Assembly: GCA_016709225.1 (NCBI GenBank)
Contig: JADJEE010000001.1
Location: 2,232,001 to 2,296,000, forward strand
Source of the DNA: Deltaproteobacteria bacterium
GTDB taxonomy: Bacteria; Myxococcota_A; Polyangia; Nannocystales; Nannocystaceae
Direction of reading: 5' to 3'
Length of the DNA stretch: 64,000 nucleotides
The notes under the pieces are model-generated. The model ran no database searches. It was given only the letters and a program-made list of their open reading frames with translations, and was not told where the DNA came from. Positions 14,317-24,134 of this stretch are shown in pieces (positions within the stretch are counted from its first letter, which is position 1; each line of letters opens with the position of its first letter). Made by a program: the position numbers and the translations under genes.

Positions 14317-17300
14317 CTACTCGACCGCGGTGAAGCCGTTGATCTGGGCGCTGCTGACGGGCACCGCGAAGCCCCCGGTCTGTGCCTGCGGCGTCGCGGA
14401 GTTGTTGTCGCACGGCATCGAGCCGCCGCTGCCGGGCGAGGGGGCGCAGTTGCCGTCGGCGCACTCGTCGGTGTTCACCTGCGCCACCGAGACCAGGGTC
14501 AGGCCCGGCGTGAAGCCGCCCGCGAACGTGGCATCGGTCGAGGTGGTGCCGGTCGTGAAGTTGAAGCCGGCCGCGGTGTCGGCGGTGAGCCGGAACGTCA
14601 GCTCGTACGTCGCACCCAGGTCGGGGTGCCAGGTGCCGGTCGCGGCCTCGTAGAAGTTCGAGTCGCACACGCCGGTGCTGGGCTCGTAGATCGTGAACGT
14701 GATGTTGTAGACCTCGATACCCTCGATCACCACCGGTGAGCCGCTGGTGCTGTCGGCGACGCCGGTCACGAAGATGCGCGGCGCTCGGATCGGACGCGCG
14801 AGCTTGGAGAACGCGCGCGTCTCGGTGACCAGGCCGGCACCGTCGTAGGGCGTGTAGATGCGCGTGCGCTCGATGTCCGACAGCGCCAGTCGCAGGTAGC
14901 CGGCGTTGTCCGGGAACGTGGTACCGGCGGTGGCGTTGCTGCCGGCGTACTTGGGCGCACCGGCGGGGATCGAGAAGCCGAGGTGTTGATCGCCGCTGCG
15001 GTGGTCGTCGATGAGCAGGTAGATGCTGCTGTGGAACGGATTGTCCTCGTCGCCACCATCGAGGGTGTCGTCGTAGGGCGAGCCGCTGATCATCGCCACC
15101 ATGAACAGGTTCTGCTGCACGTCGTCGGAACCCGCCGCGATCGCGGTGAAGTCGTCGAGACGATCCGAGGCCGAGACCGCGGGCGGGTAGATGAAGGGAT
15201 CGCCGCGGTTGCCGTCGTCGACGGTGCACTCGGTGCCGGTGCCCTCGCACGCCGGGAAGCGGAACACCTCCTGGGCGTTGCCACCCCAGGTGCTGCTCGC
15301 AGCGCTGCTGTCGGCCTCGTGGGGCATGGTGCCCGCGACCATGCCGAGGTCCCAGCGGAACAGACGACCGGCCGGATCGGCGATGTACGTCTCCTGCGCC
15401 TCGCCCCAGAACCGCGAGATGCAGTGGGTACCCACCGCGGGGTCGACCAGCGCGCCGAAGTTCGACTCGAACACCGGGTCGGCGATGTCGGGCAGCTCTG
15501 CGGTGTCGAGGATCTCGCCGGTGACCGCGTCGGCGAACACCAACGTCCGGCCCTCGCCGGTCGCAGGGGTCTCGCTGGCGACGTAGCCCGAGCCGAGCAC
15601 CACGCGGGCCTGCGGGATCTCGGTCAGCTCGTTGTTGGTCAGCTGGTACGTCAACGCCGGCCGCGCCCAGGTCTGCCCGAGCAGGTTGTCCCAGCTGGCC
15701 GCGACGGCCGCGTCGGCGGTGCTCCACAGCACCTCGAACGGCCCTGCCGCGGACTCCGGGCTCATGTGCGAGAGATCGAGCGCGTAGTACTCCTGCCCAC
15801 CGACGCCGAAGCCGAACAGGCCGAGGTGGACCCAGCGGGTATTGGCCTCGTCGTACGCGAAGCCGTGGTTGACGGTGCCGGCGACGCCGTAGAGGTGCTC
15901 GCTGATCTCGTCGGGCTGGCCCATCGCCGCAGCCCCATTCGCGACCTCTTGGTTGAGCGTCGGCAGCAACTCGGGCGGCACGAAGCCCCACAGCTCGTTG
16001 CCACTGTCGAGCTGGAACGCATGCAGGACGCCCATGTCGTCGCCGATCAGCACCGCCTCCTGGTACTGGTTGTGCGGCGACGGGTTGGGCAGCACGTTGG
16101 CTTCGTCGTTGGCGTCGCGCGCGAAGTCCTCGAGCGAGTCCGGCAGCACGCCGGCATCGATGTCGCCGTAGAGCCGGCCTGCACAGTGCGGGTCGTTGAT
16201 CGCGACCTCGGGAATCCGCGTGCTGCGATAGGTGGGCACCCGCCGCACCACGACCGGCGCCGAGTTGGCGACCCCCGGCAGCTTCCAGCCGTCGGGGGCG
16301 TTCTGGCCCGCGACGAACGCGACGAACGCGTCGGCCTCGGCATCGTGATCGCCCGAGGTCAACAGCCCCTGGTCCTCGAGCACGGCCTTGAACGCCCCCG
16401 TCGCCGCGCCGCTGGCATCCGCCAGCGGCACCAGCGTGCGGTGATCGTCGGCGAGCGTGTACAGCCGACGGTCGGTCCAGTCGGTGCTCTGCAGGCACAC
16501 GCCGGCGTCCCACACGTGGCTCTGCGGACAGGGGCCGAAGGTCTCCTCGAGCTCTTCGGTGGCGAACTCGGGGGCCGGCAGCACGCACCACGGCTGGGGA
16601 TCGCCGAGGCCGTCGACGTCGGTGCACAGCTCGCGCGCGACGTGCCCGCGCCAGCCGGGGAACTCGGTGAACGCGTTGAGCTTGGTCTGCAGGATCTGTC
16701 CCTGCCCCGGCTCACCATCGGCGCCGAGGCCGAACGCGTTGAGGGTCGAGCCCGTGCCGGTCTGCAGATCGATGTCGACCGCGTCGGCGACGATGCCCGT
16801 GAGGATCGCGGTGAGCTCCGCGCTGTCGCCGGCCAGGAACGCGCAGGCACTCGAAGGGTTGCTGGGGTCGGCGCAGGTGTCCCACTCCGCCGCCGGCGAG
16901 TCGTCGCAGGGCGACGAGCAGGTCCCGCCATCACAGGCGCCGGCGGCCGCACACGCCATGTTGTTGAGCGTCGTGCTCGAGAGGAAGAAGCCGACCACGT
17001 AGGTCTTCACCGACAGCGTGTCGCGCAGCGCGGCGAGCCGCTGGTAGAGCGTCGCCCCACCCTCGCCGCTCGAAGGATCACCATCGGTGAGCAGCACCGC
17101 CGAGGTCGGCGCGCAGACGTCACCCGAGCCCACGCCGGTGACGAACTCGAGGTACGAGGCCACGGTGGTGTGGCTGAAGGCTGCGTTGGTCTGGATCGGC
17201 GAGCCCGAGATGGTGCCGATCGTGCTCGCCCATGGCGTGCCGCCCACGGTGTCGACCCCGCCTTCGATCATCGGGCTCGTCAGCGCCGCCACCTGTGCGT

Positions 17301-18321
17301 TGGCGGAGCTCCGCGAGCTGGGACCCCACAGATCGGACGAGATGCCGGACGACGACAGGTCGAGATAGAACGGCGCATACAGCCAGCCCGACTCGATCGA
17401 GCCGTTCTCACCCGAGATGCCGGCGCGGTTGAGGCCGCTGGCGCTGGCCTGCACCGGCCACTGCGCGTAGCCGGGAAAGCCGTCGACGTAGGGCCAGTAG
17501 TAGAAGTCCTGCCCGCGCACGCCGCTGTCGGTGGTGGCGTCGCTGTTGCCGTAGTCGCCCACCGTCGCGTGGGTGATCGAGGAGTCCGGATCGGTGCTGT
17601 CGTTGAGATTGATGCGGACGCCCATGAACGACGGGAACCACTGCACCTTGCGCTGCGAGTTGGCCCACGCGGTCATCTCCGCGCTGGTGGTGCCGATGAG
17701 CGGCGACGCCGGGACGTCTCCGGTCTGATCGTCGGCGGAGATCACCGCGCCGACGCCGAGATCGTCCCAGCGCAGGTACGGATAGGGGCGAATCTCCGAG
17801 CCCTGGCAGATGCGCCAGGCGCCGTCGTGATCGGGGTAGCGCTGGATGTCCTGCCAGGTGCCGCCGGCGAAGTACTCGTACTGCGTGACCCACGTGAAGC
17901 GGCGCTCCTCGGCGGCGCCGGGGCTGCACTTCGCCGGCACCGTCGGCGGCACGCGAGGCCCGCGTTGCTCGAACGTCATCAGCGCGAAGCTGCCGGCATT
18001 GCCGACGCTCGAGACCACCGCGTTGATCGACGCGCGCGCGGTCGCGATGCGGCTCGCGGTCTCGCTGCCGACCGTGCTCTCGCACTCGCCCCACTCGCAG
18101 AGATCGTCGTCGGCGTTGGCCTTGAGGCCCATCGAGCCCGAGGTGTCGAGCACGAACAACACGCGGGGCTTGACGGCCCCGAAGCTCGACCCCTGGGCGA
18201 CGTAGTACGGCCGCACCCGCGCCTGCGTGGGCCCGAGCAGTGCGAAGCCCAGCACGAACACGACCCCCGCCACCAGCAGGCGCCCCCACGCCCGCACGGC
18301 CATCGCCACCGCCGCCCTCAC
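14317..18321 (-). CDS. pilY1: PilY1-like type IV pilus tip/assembly protein with vWA domain
   Basis: This 1334-residue protein has an N-terminal signal or anchor helix (residues 10-32) followed by a von Willebrand factor A-like region with MIDAS residues DTSGSMG (Asp59, Ser61, Ser63). The C-terminal half is a PilY1/PilC beta-propeller with the signature GDDMGVLHAF and GNELWGFVPPELLPTL around residues 755-790. PilY1 sits at the pilus tip and primes pilus assembly, adhesion and surface sensing. It lies 212 bp downstream of the 5'-nucleotidase on the same strand, after the minor pilins. That 212-bp gap shows no gene. Cysteine-rich stretches suggest disulfides in the vWA insertions. Confidence 0.88.
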   Translation of the reverse strand: MRAAVAMAVRAWGRLLVAGVVFVLGFALLGPTQARVRPYYVAQGSSFGAVKPRVLFVLDTSGSMGLKANADDDLCEWGECESTVGSETASRIATARASINAVVSSVGNAGSFALMTFEQRGPRVPPTVPAKCSPGAAEERRFTWVTQYEYFAGGTWQDIQRYPDHDGAWRICQGSEIRPYPYLRWDDLGVGAVISADDQTGDVPASPLIGTTSAEMTAWANSQRKVQWFPSFMGVRINLNDSTDPDSSITHATVGDYGNSDATTDSGVRGQDFYYWPYVDGFPGYAQWPVQASASGLNRAGISGENGSIESGWLYAPFYLDLSSSGISSDLWGPSSRSSANAQVAALTSPMIEGGVDTVGGTPWASTIGTISGSPIQTNAAFSHTTVASYLEFVTGVGSGDVCAPTSAVLLTDGDPSSGEGGATLYQRLAALRDTLSVKTYVVGFFLSSTTLNNMACAAAGACDGGTCSSPCDDSPAAEWDTCADPSNPSSACAFLAGDSAELTAILTGIVADAVDIDLQTGTGSTLNAFGLGADGEPGQGQILQTKLNAFTEFPGWRGHVARELCTDVDGLGDPQPWCVLPAPEFATEELEETFGPCPQSHVWDAGVCLQSTDWTDRRLYTLADDHRTLVPLADASGAATGAFKAVLEDQGLLTSGDHDAEADAFVAFVAGQNAPDGWKLPGVANSAPVVVRRVPTYRSTRIPEVAINDPHCAGRLYGDIDAGVLPDSLEDFARDANDEANVLPNPSPHNQYQEAVLIGDDMGVLHAFQLDSGNELWGFVPPELLPTLNQEVANGAAAMGQPDEISEHLYGVAGTVNHGFAYDEANTRWVHLGLFGFGVGGQEYYALDLSHMSPESAAGPFEVLWSTADAAVAASWDNLLGQTWARPALTYQLTNNELTEIPQARVVLGSGYVASETPATGEGRTLVFADAVTGEILDTAELPDIADPVFESNFGALVDPAVGTHCISRFWGEAQETYIADPAGRLFRWDLGMVAGTMPHEADSSAASSTWGGNAQEVFRFPACEGTGTECTVDDGNRGDPFIYPPAVSASDRLDDFTAIAAGSDDVQQNLFMVAMISGSPYDDTLDGGDEDNPFHSSIYLLIDDHRSGDQHLGFSIPAGAPKYAGSNATAGTTFPDNAGYLRLALSDIERTRIYTPYDGAGLVTETRAFSKLARPIRAPRIFVTGVADSTSGSPVVIEGIEVYNITFTIYEPSTGVCDSNFYEAATGTWHPDLGATYELTFRLTADTAAGFNFTTGTTSTDATFAGGFTPGLTLVSVAQVNTDECADGNCAPSPGSGGSMPCDNNSATPQAQTGGFAVPVSSAQINGFTAVE

Positions 18322-18533
18322 GACCGCACCCCGCGTCCGCTATGAAAAAGCTGCGAGGTGGGTGCACTCCGATGCGCACCGGGCAGCGGCACGGGTGCGC
18401 CGCGAAGCAGGCAAGTGGTCGGAATCATGATCGGCATGGCGGCGTCGGGCGGCGCGCGAGTGGGGGCTCGGGCGCGGCCGGTCCCGGTGGTGCAAGGCCG
18501 GTGCCGGGCCGCCGGGCGCGGCGACCACGGCCT

Positions 18534-20108
18534 TTAGCGCTTGCCGTTCCAGTGCGGCATCGAGCCGTGGGGCGAGATGAAGTACTTCGCAGGCGACGCG
18601 AACGAGAGGTTGCTGACCCGCGAGGTGTAGATGCACGCGAACGACTCGACCTGCGCACCGAAGCGACTGGTGTCGTGGCGCTCGGTGAAGCTCGAGCCCC
18701 AGTAGGGATTGAACGCCGCGTCGACCTCGCTGGCGCGGCGCTCGAGGGTGTCGCGGGTCTCCTGTTCGTAGGCGCGCAGCCAGTCGAGGCGCCGACGGAT
18801 GTCGGTGCGGGTCTGCTCGAGCAGCGCGGTCGCCTCCTGCAGGCTCACGCCACCGCGGGCGATCTCCTCGGGCTCGAGCCGCGCCAGCGTGCGCGCGAGG
18901 TACCGCTGACCACCGATCTCGTCGGCGAGTCGCGCACGCAGGGCGTGCAGGCCCTCGATCTCGCCGAGCGTCATCTCCCAGTCGCGGCGGACCTCGAGCT
19001 CGTGCTCGAGCTCCTGGACCACGAGCGCGGTGCGCCAGCCCGAGCTCTTCTTGCTGCGCACGATGTCGCCGTAGATGTGATCGCCGACGTAGAGCACCTC
19101 GTCGGAGAACACCCCGAGGCTGGCCTGCAGCCCCATCTGGTTGCCGCCACCGTAGATCTTGCCGCGCTGCACCTGCTGCTTGCGCCCGCCCAGCGGCGCA
19201 CCGGTGGCGGGATCGAGCTCCTGGAACGGCGCGTTGTCGGTGAAGAAGCTCGGCTTGGCGGCGCCGACCACCATCCAGTCGAAGTACGTGGTCCAGTCGG
19301 GATACGACGGCAGCGCGCCGTCGAGCAGGTACTTCATGACCACGTCGGTGTAGTCGAGCAGGCTGTTGGTGAGCACGAACAGCTTCTTGCCGGCCGAGCG
19401 CAGCTGGTGGAGGGTGCGCGCGAGCTCGGGGTCCTTCTCGATGAAGTGGCCCGGGTCGTCGCGGACGTGGTCCTTGATCGAGCCGTCGCGGTGGGCTTCG
19501 TCGATGCACTCGCGCACGTCGAGCCACGCCTCGGCGTAGCTCGGCGGACCGCCGTCACCCCACAGCCCCGGGTCGCGGTCGATGAGCTCGACCGCGGCCG
19601 CGAACAGCGTGACCTCCGGCAGCGCGAACAGGGTGTCGACCGCGGCGAAGCGCTCGCGCTCCTGGCCCAGACGCTGGTCGCGGTAGATCGCCTTGCGTTC
19701 GGGACGCGCGAGCTTGCGAAGCCCGTGGTAGGCGCGGCCGACGTAGCCGTGTCGGTCCATCTTGATGACGTTGCCCAGCTTGCGGTCGACCATCAGCCCG
19801 CGGATGGCGAACTGCGGGTCGTTGGGCACCTCCCCCAGCGCCGCCGGGTAGCCACGGGCGATCAGCTTGGCGGTGGTCGACTCGATGGACTTGGCCTCGA
19901 TCGCATCCTGGCGGTAGATCGCCAGGGTGTAGTCCATGTCGAAGCCGATGACCGAGATCGAGTCGAAGTTGAGGTCGCGGTTGGTGAAGATCCGCCGCTC
20001 CGACGGCGCCTCGGTCTCCAGGCCGGAGTCGAGCAGTGCCTTGCGGATGGGGGTCGGTAGGTCGGCGTCCGAGAACACGTTGGGGACGCCCAGCGTAACA
20101 GCATGCAC
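18534..20108 (-). CDS. HAD-superfamily 5'-nucleotidase (purine cytosolic type)
   Basis: This 524-residue protein belongs to the HAD-IG 5'-nucleotidase group. It has the nucleophile motif FDMDYTLAIY, a central FVLTNSLLDYT motif and the late acidic motif YVGDHIYGDI. The family dephosphorylates IMP/GMP-type nucleotides in the cytoplasm. GTG 20108 is preferred because the longer frame upstream would run into pilX and has an unlikely Thr/Pro/Arg-rich lead. It begins 19 bp after the pilX stop, so it is probably in the minor-pilin transcript, an unexpected place for a nucleotide enzyme. Confidence 0.82.
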   Translation of the reverse strand: MHAVTLGVPNVFSDADLPTPIRKALLDSGLETEAPSERRIFTNRDLNFDSISVIGFDMDYTLAIYRQDAIEAKSIESTTAKLIARGYPAALGEVPNDPQFAIRGLMVDRKLGNVIKMDRHGYVGRAYHGLRKLARPERKAIYRDQRLGQERERFAAVDTLFALPEVTLFAAAVELIDRDPGLWGDGGPPSYAEAWLDVRECIDEAHRDGSIKDHVRDDPGHFIEKDPELARTLHQLRSAGKKLFVLTNSLLDYTDVVMKYLLDGALPSYPDWTTYFDWMVVGAAKPSFFTDNAPFQELDPATGAPLGGRKQQVQRGKIYGGGNQMGLQASLGVFSDEVLYVGDHIYGDIVRSKKSSGWRTALVVQELEHELEVRRDWEMTLGEIEGLHALRARLADEIGGQRYLARTLARLEPEEIARGGVSLQEATALLEQTRTDIRRRLDWLRAYEQETRDTLERRASEVDAAFNPYWGSSFTERHDTSRFGAQVESFACIYTSRVSNLSFASPAKYFISPHGSMPHWNGKR

Positions 20109-20127
20109 GCCGCGACGTGCACAACTC

Positions 20128-20910
20128 TCACGAGGCTTCGGCGCTCTGATAGGTGGCGGCGCACACCGAGACCGCGGAGTTGTCGTTGTTGTGGCCGCCG
20201 CCATAGCCCTCGTCGGGGGTCTGGGGCTGCAGCACCGCCGCGCCGGCGCCGACGGTCAACACCAGCTCCTGCTCGACGGTCACGGTGGTGTTGCGCACCG
20301 TCGCAGAGGCGGTGACGACCACGCGGCCATCGGCGTCGTCGATCCACGAGGTGCTGCCGCCGCGCCCGAGCGCATCGGCGGCGTTGTTGCGGACCCACAC
20401 GGACACCTGCGCCTCGGGGTCGCCACCGCTGACGAGGTCACGGAACGGCACCGCGCACCAGTTCTGCGGCGTCGCGGAGGCGTCGTTCAAGTACGAGACC
20501 GAGCCCTGCCGCATGCACGGGCGACCACCGCAGCCGACCGCGGTGCCGGTCAGTAGCTCGTTGCGCTGACCGGTCGCGATCCCGGTCATGTCGGGGATGC
20601 AGTCACCGCACGGATCGGTGCAGGTGGCCTGCGGGTTGTAGCCGACCAATGCCGCGTCGAGCGTGTCGCCGTCCATGCGCAGGTACTGTGCGGCCGCGAG
20701 GTCGGCGGCCGCCTGCGCCACCATCAGTGCCCGCTCGCGCGCGACCAGCTGCCCGGCCTGCTCGACCTCCCGCACCGAGCTGCGCACGACCAGCAGCCCC
20801 GCGGTCATCAGCGACACCGACAGCAACATCACGCTGACCATGGTCGCGCCGCGCTGCGATCGCGCGCGTCGGACGGTGCGGGGGCGGATGGGGCGGGCTT
20901 GCGTGGTCAT
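20128..20910 (-). CDS. pilX: PilX-like minor pilin assembly protein
   Basis: This 260-residue protein has a basic N-terminus and a prepilin-like helix beginning RGATMVSVMLLSVSLMTAG, then a PilX_N pattern with SSVREVEQAGQLVARERA and MVAQAAADLAAA. Like other PilX proteins it lacks the Glu5 of major pilins. Several cysteines follow (CTDPCGDC). It would be part of the pilus-tip priming complex in the inner membrane. The start lies 13 bp after the pilW stop. Confidence 0.8.
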   Translation of the reverse strand: MTTQARPIRPRTVRRARSQRGATMVSVMLLSVSLMTAGLLVVRSSVREVEQAGQLVARERALMVAQAAADLAAAQYLRMDGDTLDAALVGYNPQATCTDPCGDCIPDMTGIATGQRNELLTGTAVGCGGRPCMRQGSVSYLNDASATPQNWCAVPFRDLVSGGDPEAQVSVWVRNNAADALGRGGSTSWIDDADGRVVVTASATVRNTTVTVEQELVLTVGAGAAVLQPQTPDEGYGGGHNNDNSAVSVCAATYQSAEAS

Positions 20911-20923
20911 GGTCCTGGGCTCC

Positions 20924-22513
20924 TCACTGCAGTCTGGGGTCGCGCCAGCGCAGGTTGTCGGGGGTGTAGCGCTCGGTCAGGGTGAACCGCTGGCGCACGC
21001 CGACCAACGAGGGGATCGCGGGGCGGTCCTCGATGGCAGGGAGATCGGCAATCGCGAGCCCGCCTGTACCCTCGTCGCCCTCGGTCGAGGCGACCAGGGT
21101 GATGCGGACCGTCTGCGGACTCATGCGAAACGGCGGCCCCGGATCGGACTCCAGCGCAGCCCAGGCGTCGCGGTTGTACTCGGCGCTGCCGTAGTTCACG
21201 CAGTCGGGCGCGCTCTGCTCTTCGAGCGCGTTGCCGAGCCACTCGTCGGTGCCGCGCTGGCCGCTCTCCGTGCGGTTCTCGTCGACCTGATGGTTCGGCA
21301 GGCCCGCGAGCGGACCCTCGGCCGGTCCCAGCTCCTCGAAGCCGCCATCGGGGTAGCGGATCGACAGCGCGTCGGAGCTGGCCTGCGACCAACCATCGCA
21401 ACCCACCGCGATCTGCAGGTCCTCGATCATCGGCCCGATCGCGACCGCGGCCGGCGGGCTGTCGCTGCCCGGCAGGTGCAGCTGCGGTGCAGTGCAGCTA
21501 CCGGCGGCGCAGTGGGGATAGTCGACACCGCCCAGACCCTCGAGGTCGCCGGCCTGGAAGCCGATGATGTCGTAGCGCACCAGGTACGGCAGCGCGGGGA
21601 TCGAGTAGTCGATCTCGTAGCGAGACCAGCGCAGGCGGCCGACCGGCACCACCATCACCGACGACAGCGTGTCGGCCTGCCAGTCGTCGCCGCAGCCCAC
21701 GGGCAACGCGTCGGAGGTGCAGGCCGGCGGCTCGTCGTTGAAGTTGCCCACCATCGTCGCGAGGCCTTGGTTGAAGCCCGAGGTGCCGCCGATCGGGAGG
21801 CTCCACTCGTAGGTCTCGGCGCCCGGCTGCACGTCGTCGGTGACCTGCAGCAGCAGGCACTGCGAGTGGGCGGTCGGCGAGAACGGCACCACCGCGGCGC
21901 CCGGACGCGCAGCCACCACCACGAACGTGCCGGGCGGGAACAGCTGCTGCACCTGTGCGAGGTGGGCGGGGTTGGTGCTGTCGAGGGCGCCCGGCGCCGT
22001 CTCGAGCGTGAGCGCCGTGGCGGCGCCGTCGATGCCGCCGTCGATCGTGAACACACCGACGTTGCCGAGGTAGTTGGCCTCGCCGGCGATGACGTCGAAG
22101 CTGTCGGCCGCGCCGGCCGCATCGACGGCCCCGCCCGAGCGCCAGTGGCCCTGGAGGCCGTCGCGCAGCACCCAGTAGCGCTCGCCCGTGACCGGATCGA
22201 CGACCGCGTCGGCCGGCAGCCCGGCGCCGGGGTTCACCAGCTGGCTGGTGGCCGCGTCCCACACCCGCAGCTCCGTGCACGTGCGCGTGAAGCCGAGTCC
22301 GGCCTGGCGCACGTCTTGACCGATCGACCACATCGCGCCCTCGAGCGCCTGCTGCATCATGACGTTGCGCTCGTGGGCCGACGCATTGGTGCGCTGCACG
22401 CTCGAGAACGCGAAGATGCCGAGCATCACGATGCCCGAGACCACCAGCGCGACCATGAGCTCGACCAGCGTGAAGCCGCGCTGACGTGCATGGCGTGCAC
22501 GGCGGGCGCTCAC
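20924..22513 (-). CDS. pilW: PilW-like minor pilin
   Basis: This 529-residue protein starts at a GTG that overlaps the pilV stop (GTGA), so translation is coupled. It has a short basic leader and a class III prepilin signal QRG/FTLVELMVALVV with Glu5, followed by a long periplasmic domain, larger than typical PilW. It belongs to the minor-pilin complex with FimU, PilV, PilX and PilY1. The longer open frame upstream of 22513 lies inside pilV and is rejected. Confidence 0.85.
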   Translation of the reverse strand: MSARRARHARQRGFTLVELMVALVVSGIVMLGIFAFSSVQRTNASAHERNVMMQQALEGAMWSIGQDVRQAGLGFTRTCTELRVWDAATSQLVNPGAGLPADAVVDPVTGERYWVLRDGLQGHWRSGGAVDAAGAADSFDVIAGEANYLGNVGVFTIDGGIDGAATALTLETAPGALDSTNPAHLAQVQQLFPPGTFVVVAARPGAAVVPFSPTAHSQCLLLQVTDDVQPGAETYEWSLPIGGTSGFNQGLATMVGNFNDEPPACTSDALPVGCGDDWQADTLSSVMVVPVGRLRWSRYEIDYSIPALPYLVRYDIIGFQAGDLEGLGGVDYPHCAAGSCTAPQLHLPGSDSPPAAVAIGPMIEDLQIAVGCDGWSQASSDALSIRYPDGGFEELGPAEGPLAGLPNHQVDENRTESGQRGTDEWLGNALEEQSAPDCVNYGSAEYNRDAWAALESDPGPPFRMSPQTVRITLVASTEGDEGTGGLAIADLPAIEDRPAIPSLVGVRQRFTLTERYTPDNLRWRDPRLQ

Positions 22514-23187
22514 GGCAACACCACCGTGTCGTTGGCTCGCACGGTCCGCAGCTGCACCGACGCGACCCAGGGCTCGTACGCGGCGTCGCTGGGGTCGGCC
22601 ATCGCCGGCACCAGCGTGTCGATGGTCCGGCTCGCGGGCGGCGGCGAGCTCGAGTTCGAGTCGTCGATCCACAGCACCGTGACCTGCACCACCAGCGCGT
22701 TGATCTGCGGCAGATCGACCGTGAGGTCCGGCGGGTTGCTCGACGGCGGGTTGGTGGCGTCGACGACCCAGTCGACCGAGCGATGCACGATGTACGTGTC
22801 GCGCAGCGAGCCGACCACGTTCGTGCTCTCGTCGCGATCGGCGGGCGGACGCCGGAAGTCGCTGGTGCGGGCGTCGACGTCGACACCGCTGTCGTCGTAC
22901 GGCAGCGTCGGCGCGGCGTTGCCTGCGAAGTCGTAGCTCAGCAGCTCCACGAAGCTGCGCGACTGCAGCTCTGCCATGGCCTGCTGGGCGGCGCGCTCGG
23001 CATCCCGCATCAACGCGCTCGAGCGTTGGGCTTCGACGCTGCGGCCCTCGATCGCGACCAGCCCGACGATCGCGATCGCGAACAAGGCGATCGCGACCAA
23101 CACCTCGATGAGCGTGAAGCCGCGCTGCCCGCCGCCGCGACGGGGCGCAGCGCGATGGCGGGGGGACGGTTGGAGATGGGCACGCAT
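22510..23187 (-). CDS. pilV: PilV-like minor pilin
   Basis: This 225-residue protein carries a prepilin cleavage site QRG/FTLIEVLVAIALFAIAIVG with Glu5 and the PilV-type segment ALMRDAERAAQQAMAELQSR. ATG 23187 gives a basic leader of about 22 residues, longer than usual but plausible. It follows fimU by 13 bp and overlaps pilW by 4 bp. Confidence 0.82.
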   Translation of the reverse strand: MRAHLQPSPRHRAAPRRGGGQRGFTLIEVLVAIALFAIAIVGLVAIEGRSVEAQRSSALMRDAERAAQQAMAELQSRSFVELLSYDFAGNAAPTLPYDDSGVDVDARTSDFRRPPADRDESTNVVGSLRDTYIVHRSVDWVVDATNPPSSNPPDLTVDLPQINALVVQVTVLWIDDSNSSSPPPASRTIDTLVPAMADPSDAAYEPWVASVQLRTVRANDTVVLP

Positions 23188-23200
23188 GGCGAGACGTTCG

Positions 23201-23884
23201 TCAGTCGAGCTGCTCGAAGGTGCGCACGAGGCCACCTGGGTAGATCTGCACGATGGAGTACTTGGTACCGGTGGTCAGCGTGCGGTCGGCGATCCACAGC
23301 GTGGCGCCGGCGTTGGGCACCCCCGAGAAGGTGCCGTCGGGATCGGAGAAGCGGCCGTCGGGCTCGAACACCAACGTCTGCGTGCCGGCGACGCAGTCGT
23401 CCGGTGGGTCGACGGTCGCGGTCTGCGACGGCGCGTGGACCCCCGGCGTCAGGCCGAACACGCACACGATCGGCGTGCCGGTGTCGGCGGCGATGAGCGT
23501 GCCGGCGCTGCCGAAGGTGCCAGCGCCGTCGACGAGCGACACGCGATCGACCGGTCGCCAGGTGTCGTCGCTGGTGTCGAAGGCGGTGATGGTCACCGAG
23601 AAGCGATCGACCACCACCCGCACCTGGGTCTGCCGATCGACGGCGGCGTTGCGGGCCTGGACCACCGCGCCCTCGACATCGGCGACGAAGTGGGCCCGCA
23701 GGTTCGCGAACTCGTTGCGGCGGAAGCCGACCGCGGCGACCACCGCCAGCAGCGCGACCACGGCCAGCACCACCATCAGCTCGATCATCGAGAAGCCGAG
23801 ATCTCCGCGGCGGCGTCCACCGATGCCGACCCCGGCCGGCGCGGGGCCCCGCAAGCCACGGTCGTCGCTGTGCAACGATTTCAT
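23201..23884 (-). CDS. fimU: FimU/GspH-like minor pilin
   Basis: This 227-residue protein has a prepilin site LG/FSMIELMVVLAVVALLAVV followed by the GspH/FimU pattern RRNEFANLRAHFVADVEGAVVQARNAAVDRQ. It is the first gene of the minor-pilin operon, as is usual for fimU. ATG 23884 gives a ~30-residue Gly/Arg-rich leader. The preceding 250 bases (23885-24134) hold the divergent promoters of this operon and the Crp/Fnr gene. Confidence 0.8.
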   Translation of the reverse strand: MKSLHSDDRGLRGPAPAGVGIGGRRRGDLGFSMIELMVVLAVVALLAVVAAVGFRRNEFANLRAHFVADVEGAVVQARNAAVDRQTQVRVVVDRFSVTITAFDTSDDTWRPVDRVSLVDGAGTFGSAGTLIAADTGTPIVCVFGLTPGVHAPSQTATVDPPDDCVAGTQTLVFEPDGRFSDPDGTFSGVPNAGATLWIADRTLTTGTKYSIVQIYPGGLVRTFEQLD

Positions 23885-24095
23885 AGCCAGGGCCGCATCT
23901 GGGCACCGGGACGGCCGGGCGACGGACTGGCAACTGGCTGGAATCATGGGCGGAGCGCTCGTCGACGACGGGCCCGGACGGGCCGCGTTCGGGCGGGCGG
24001 TGGCCACGAGTGCAACGGCCATGCCGGCCCCCTGGACCCCCATCCCCGGAACTCCTCCCGGGACGTCACCCCCGCCGGTCATCCAGCTCACACGA

Positions 24096-24124
24096 TTGTG
24101 CCGCTTCGTCGGCCGGGATACCTT
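24096..24124 (+). promoter_or_regulatory. Candidate promoter of the Crp/Fnr gene
   Basis: TTGTGC at 24096 and TACCTT at 24119 are 17 bp apart. The -10-like box ends 10 bases before the ATG, which would give an almost leaderless transcript. The -10 match is poor. Confidence 0.3.
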
Positions 24125-24134
24125 AACGACCACC

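Noticed and set aside
14983..18345. 1120-residue open frame on the plus strand opposite pilY1
   Set aside because: It is an antisense shadow typical of GC-rich DNA; its translation has no recognisable domains, while the minus strand encodes a clear PilY1.
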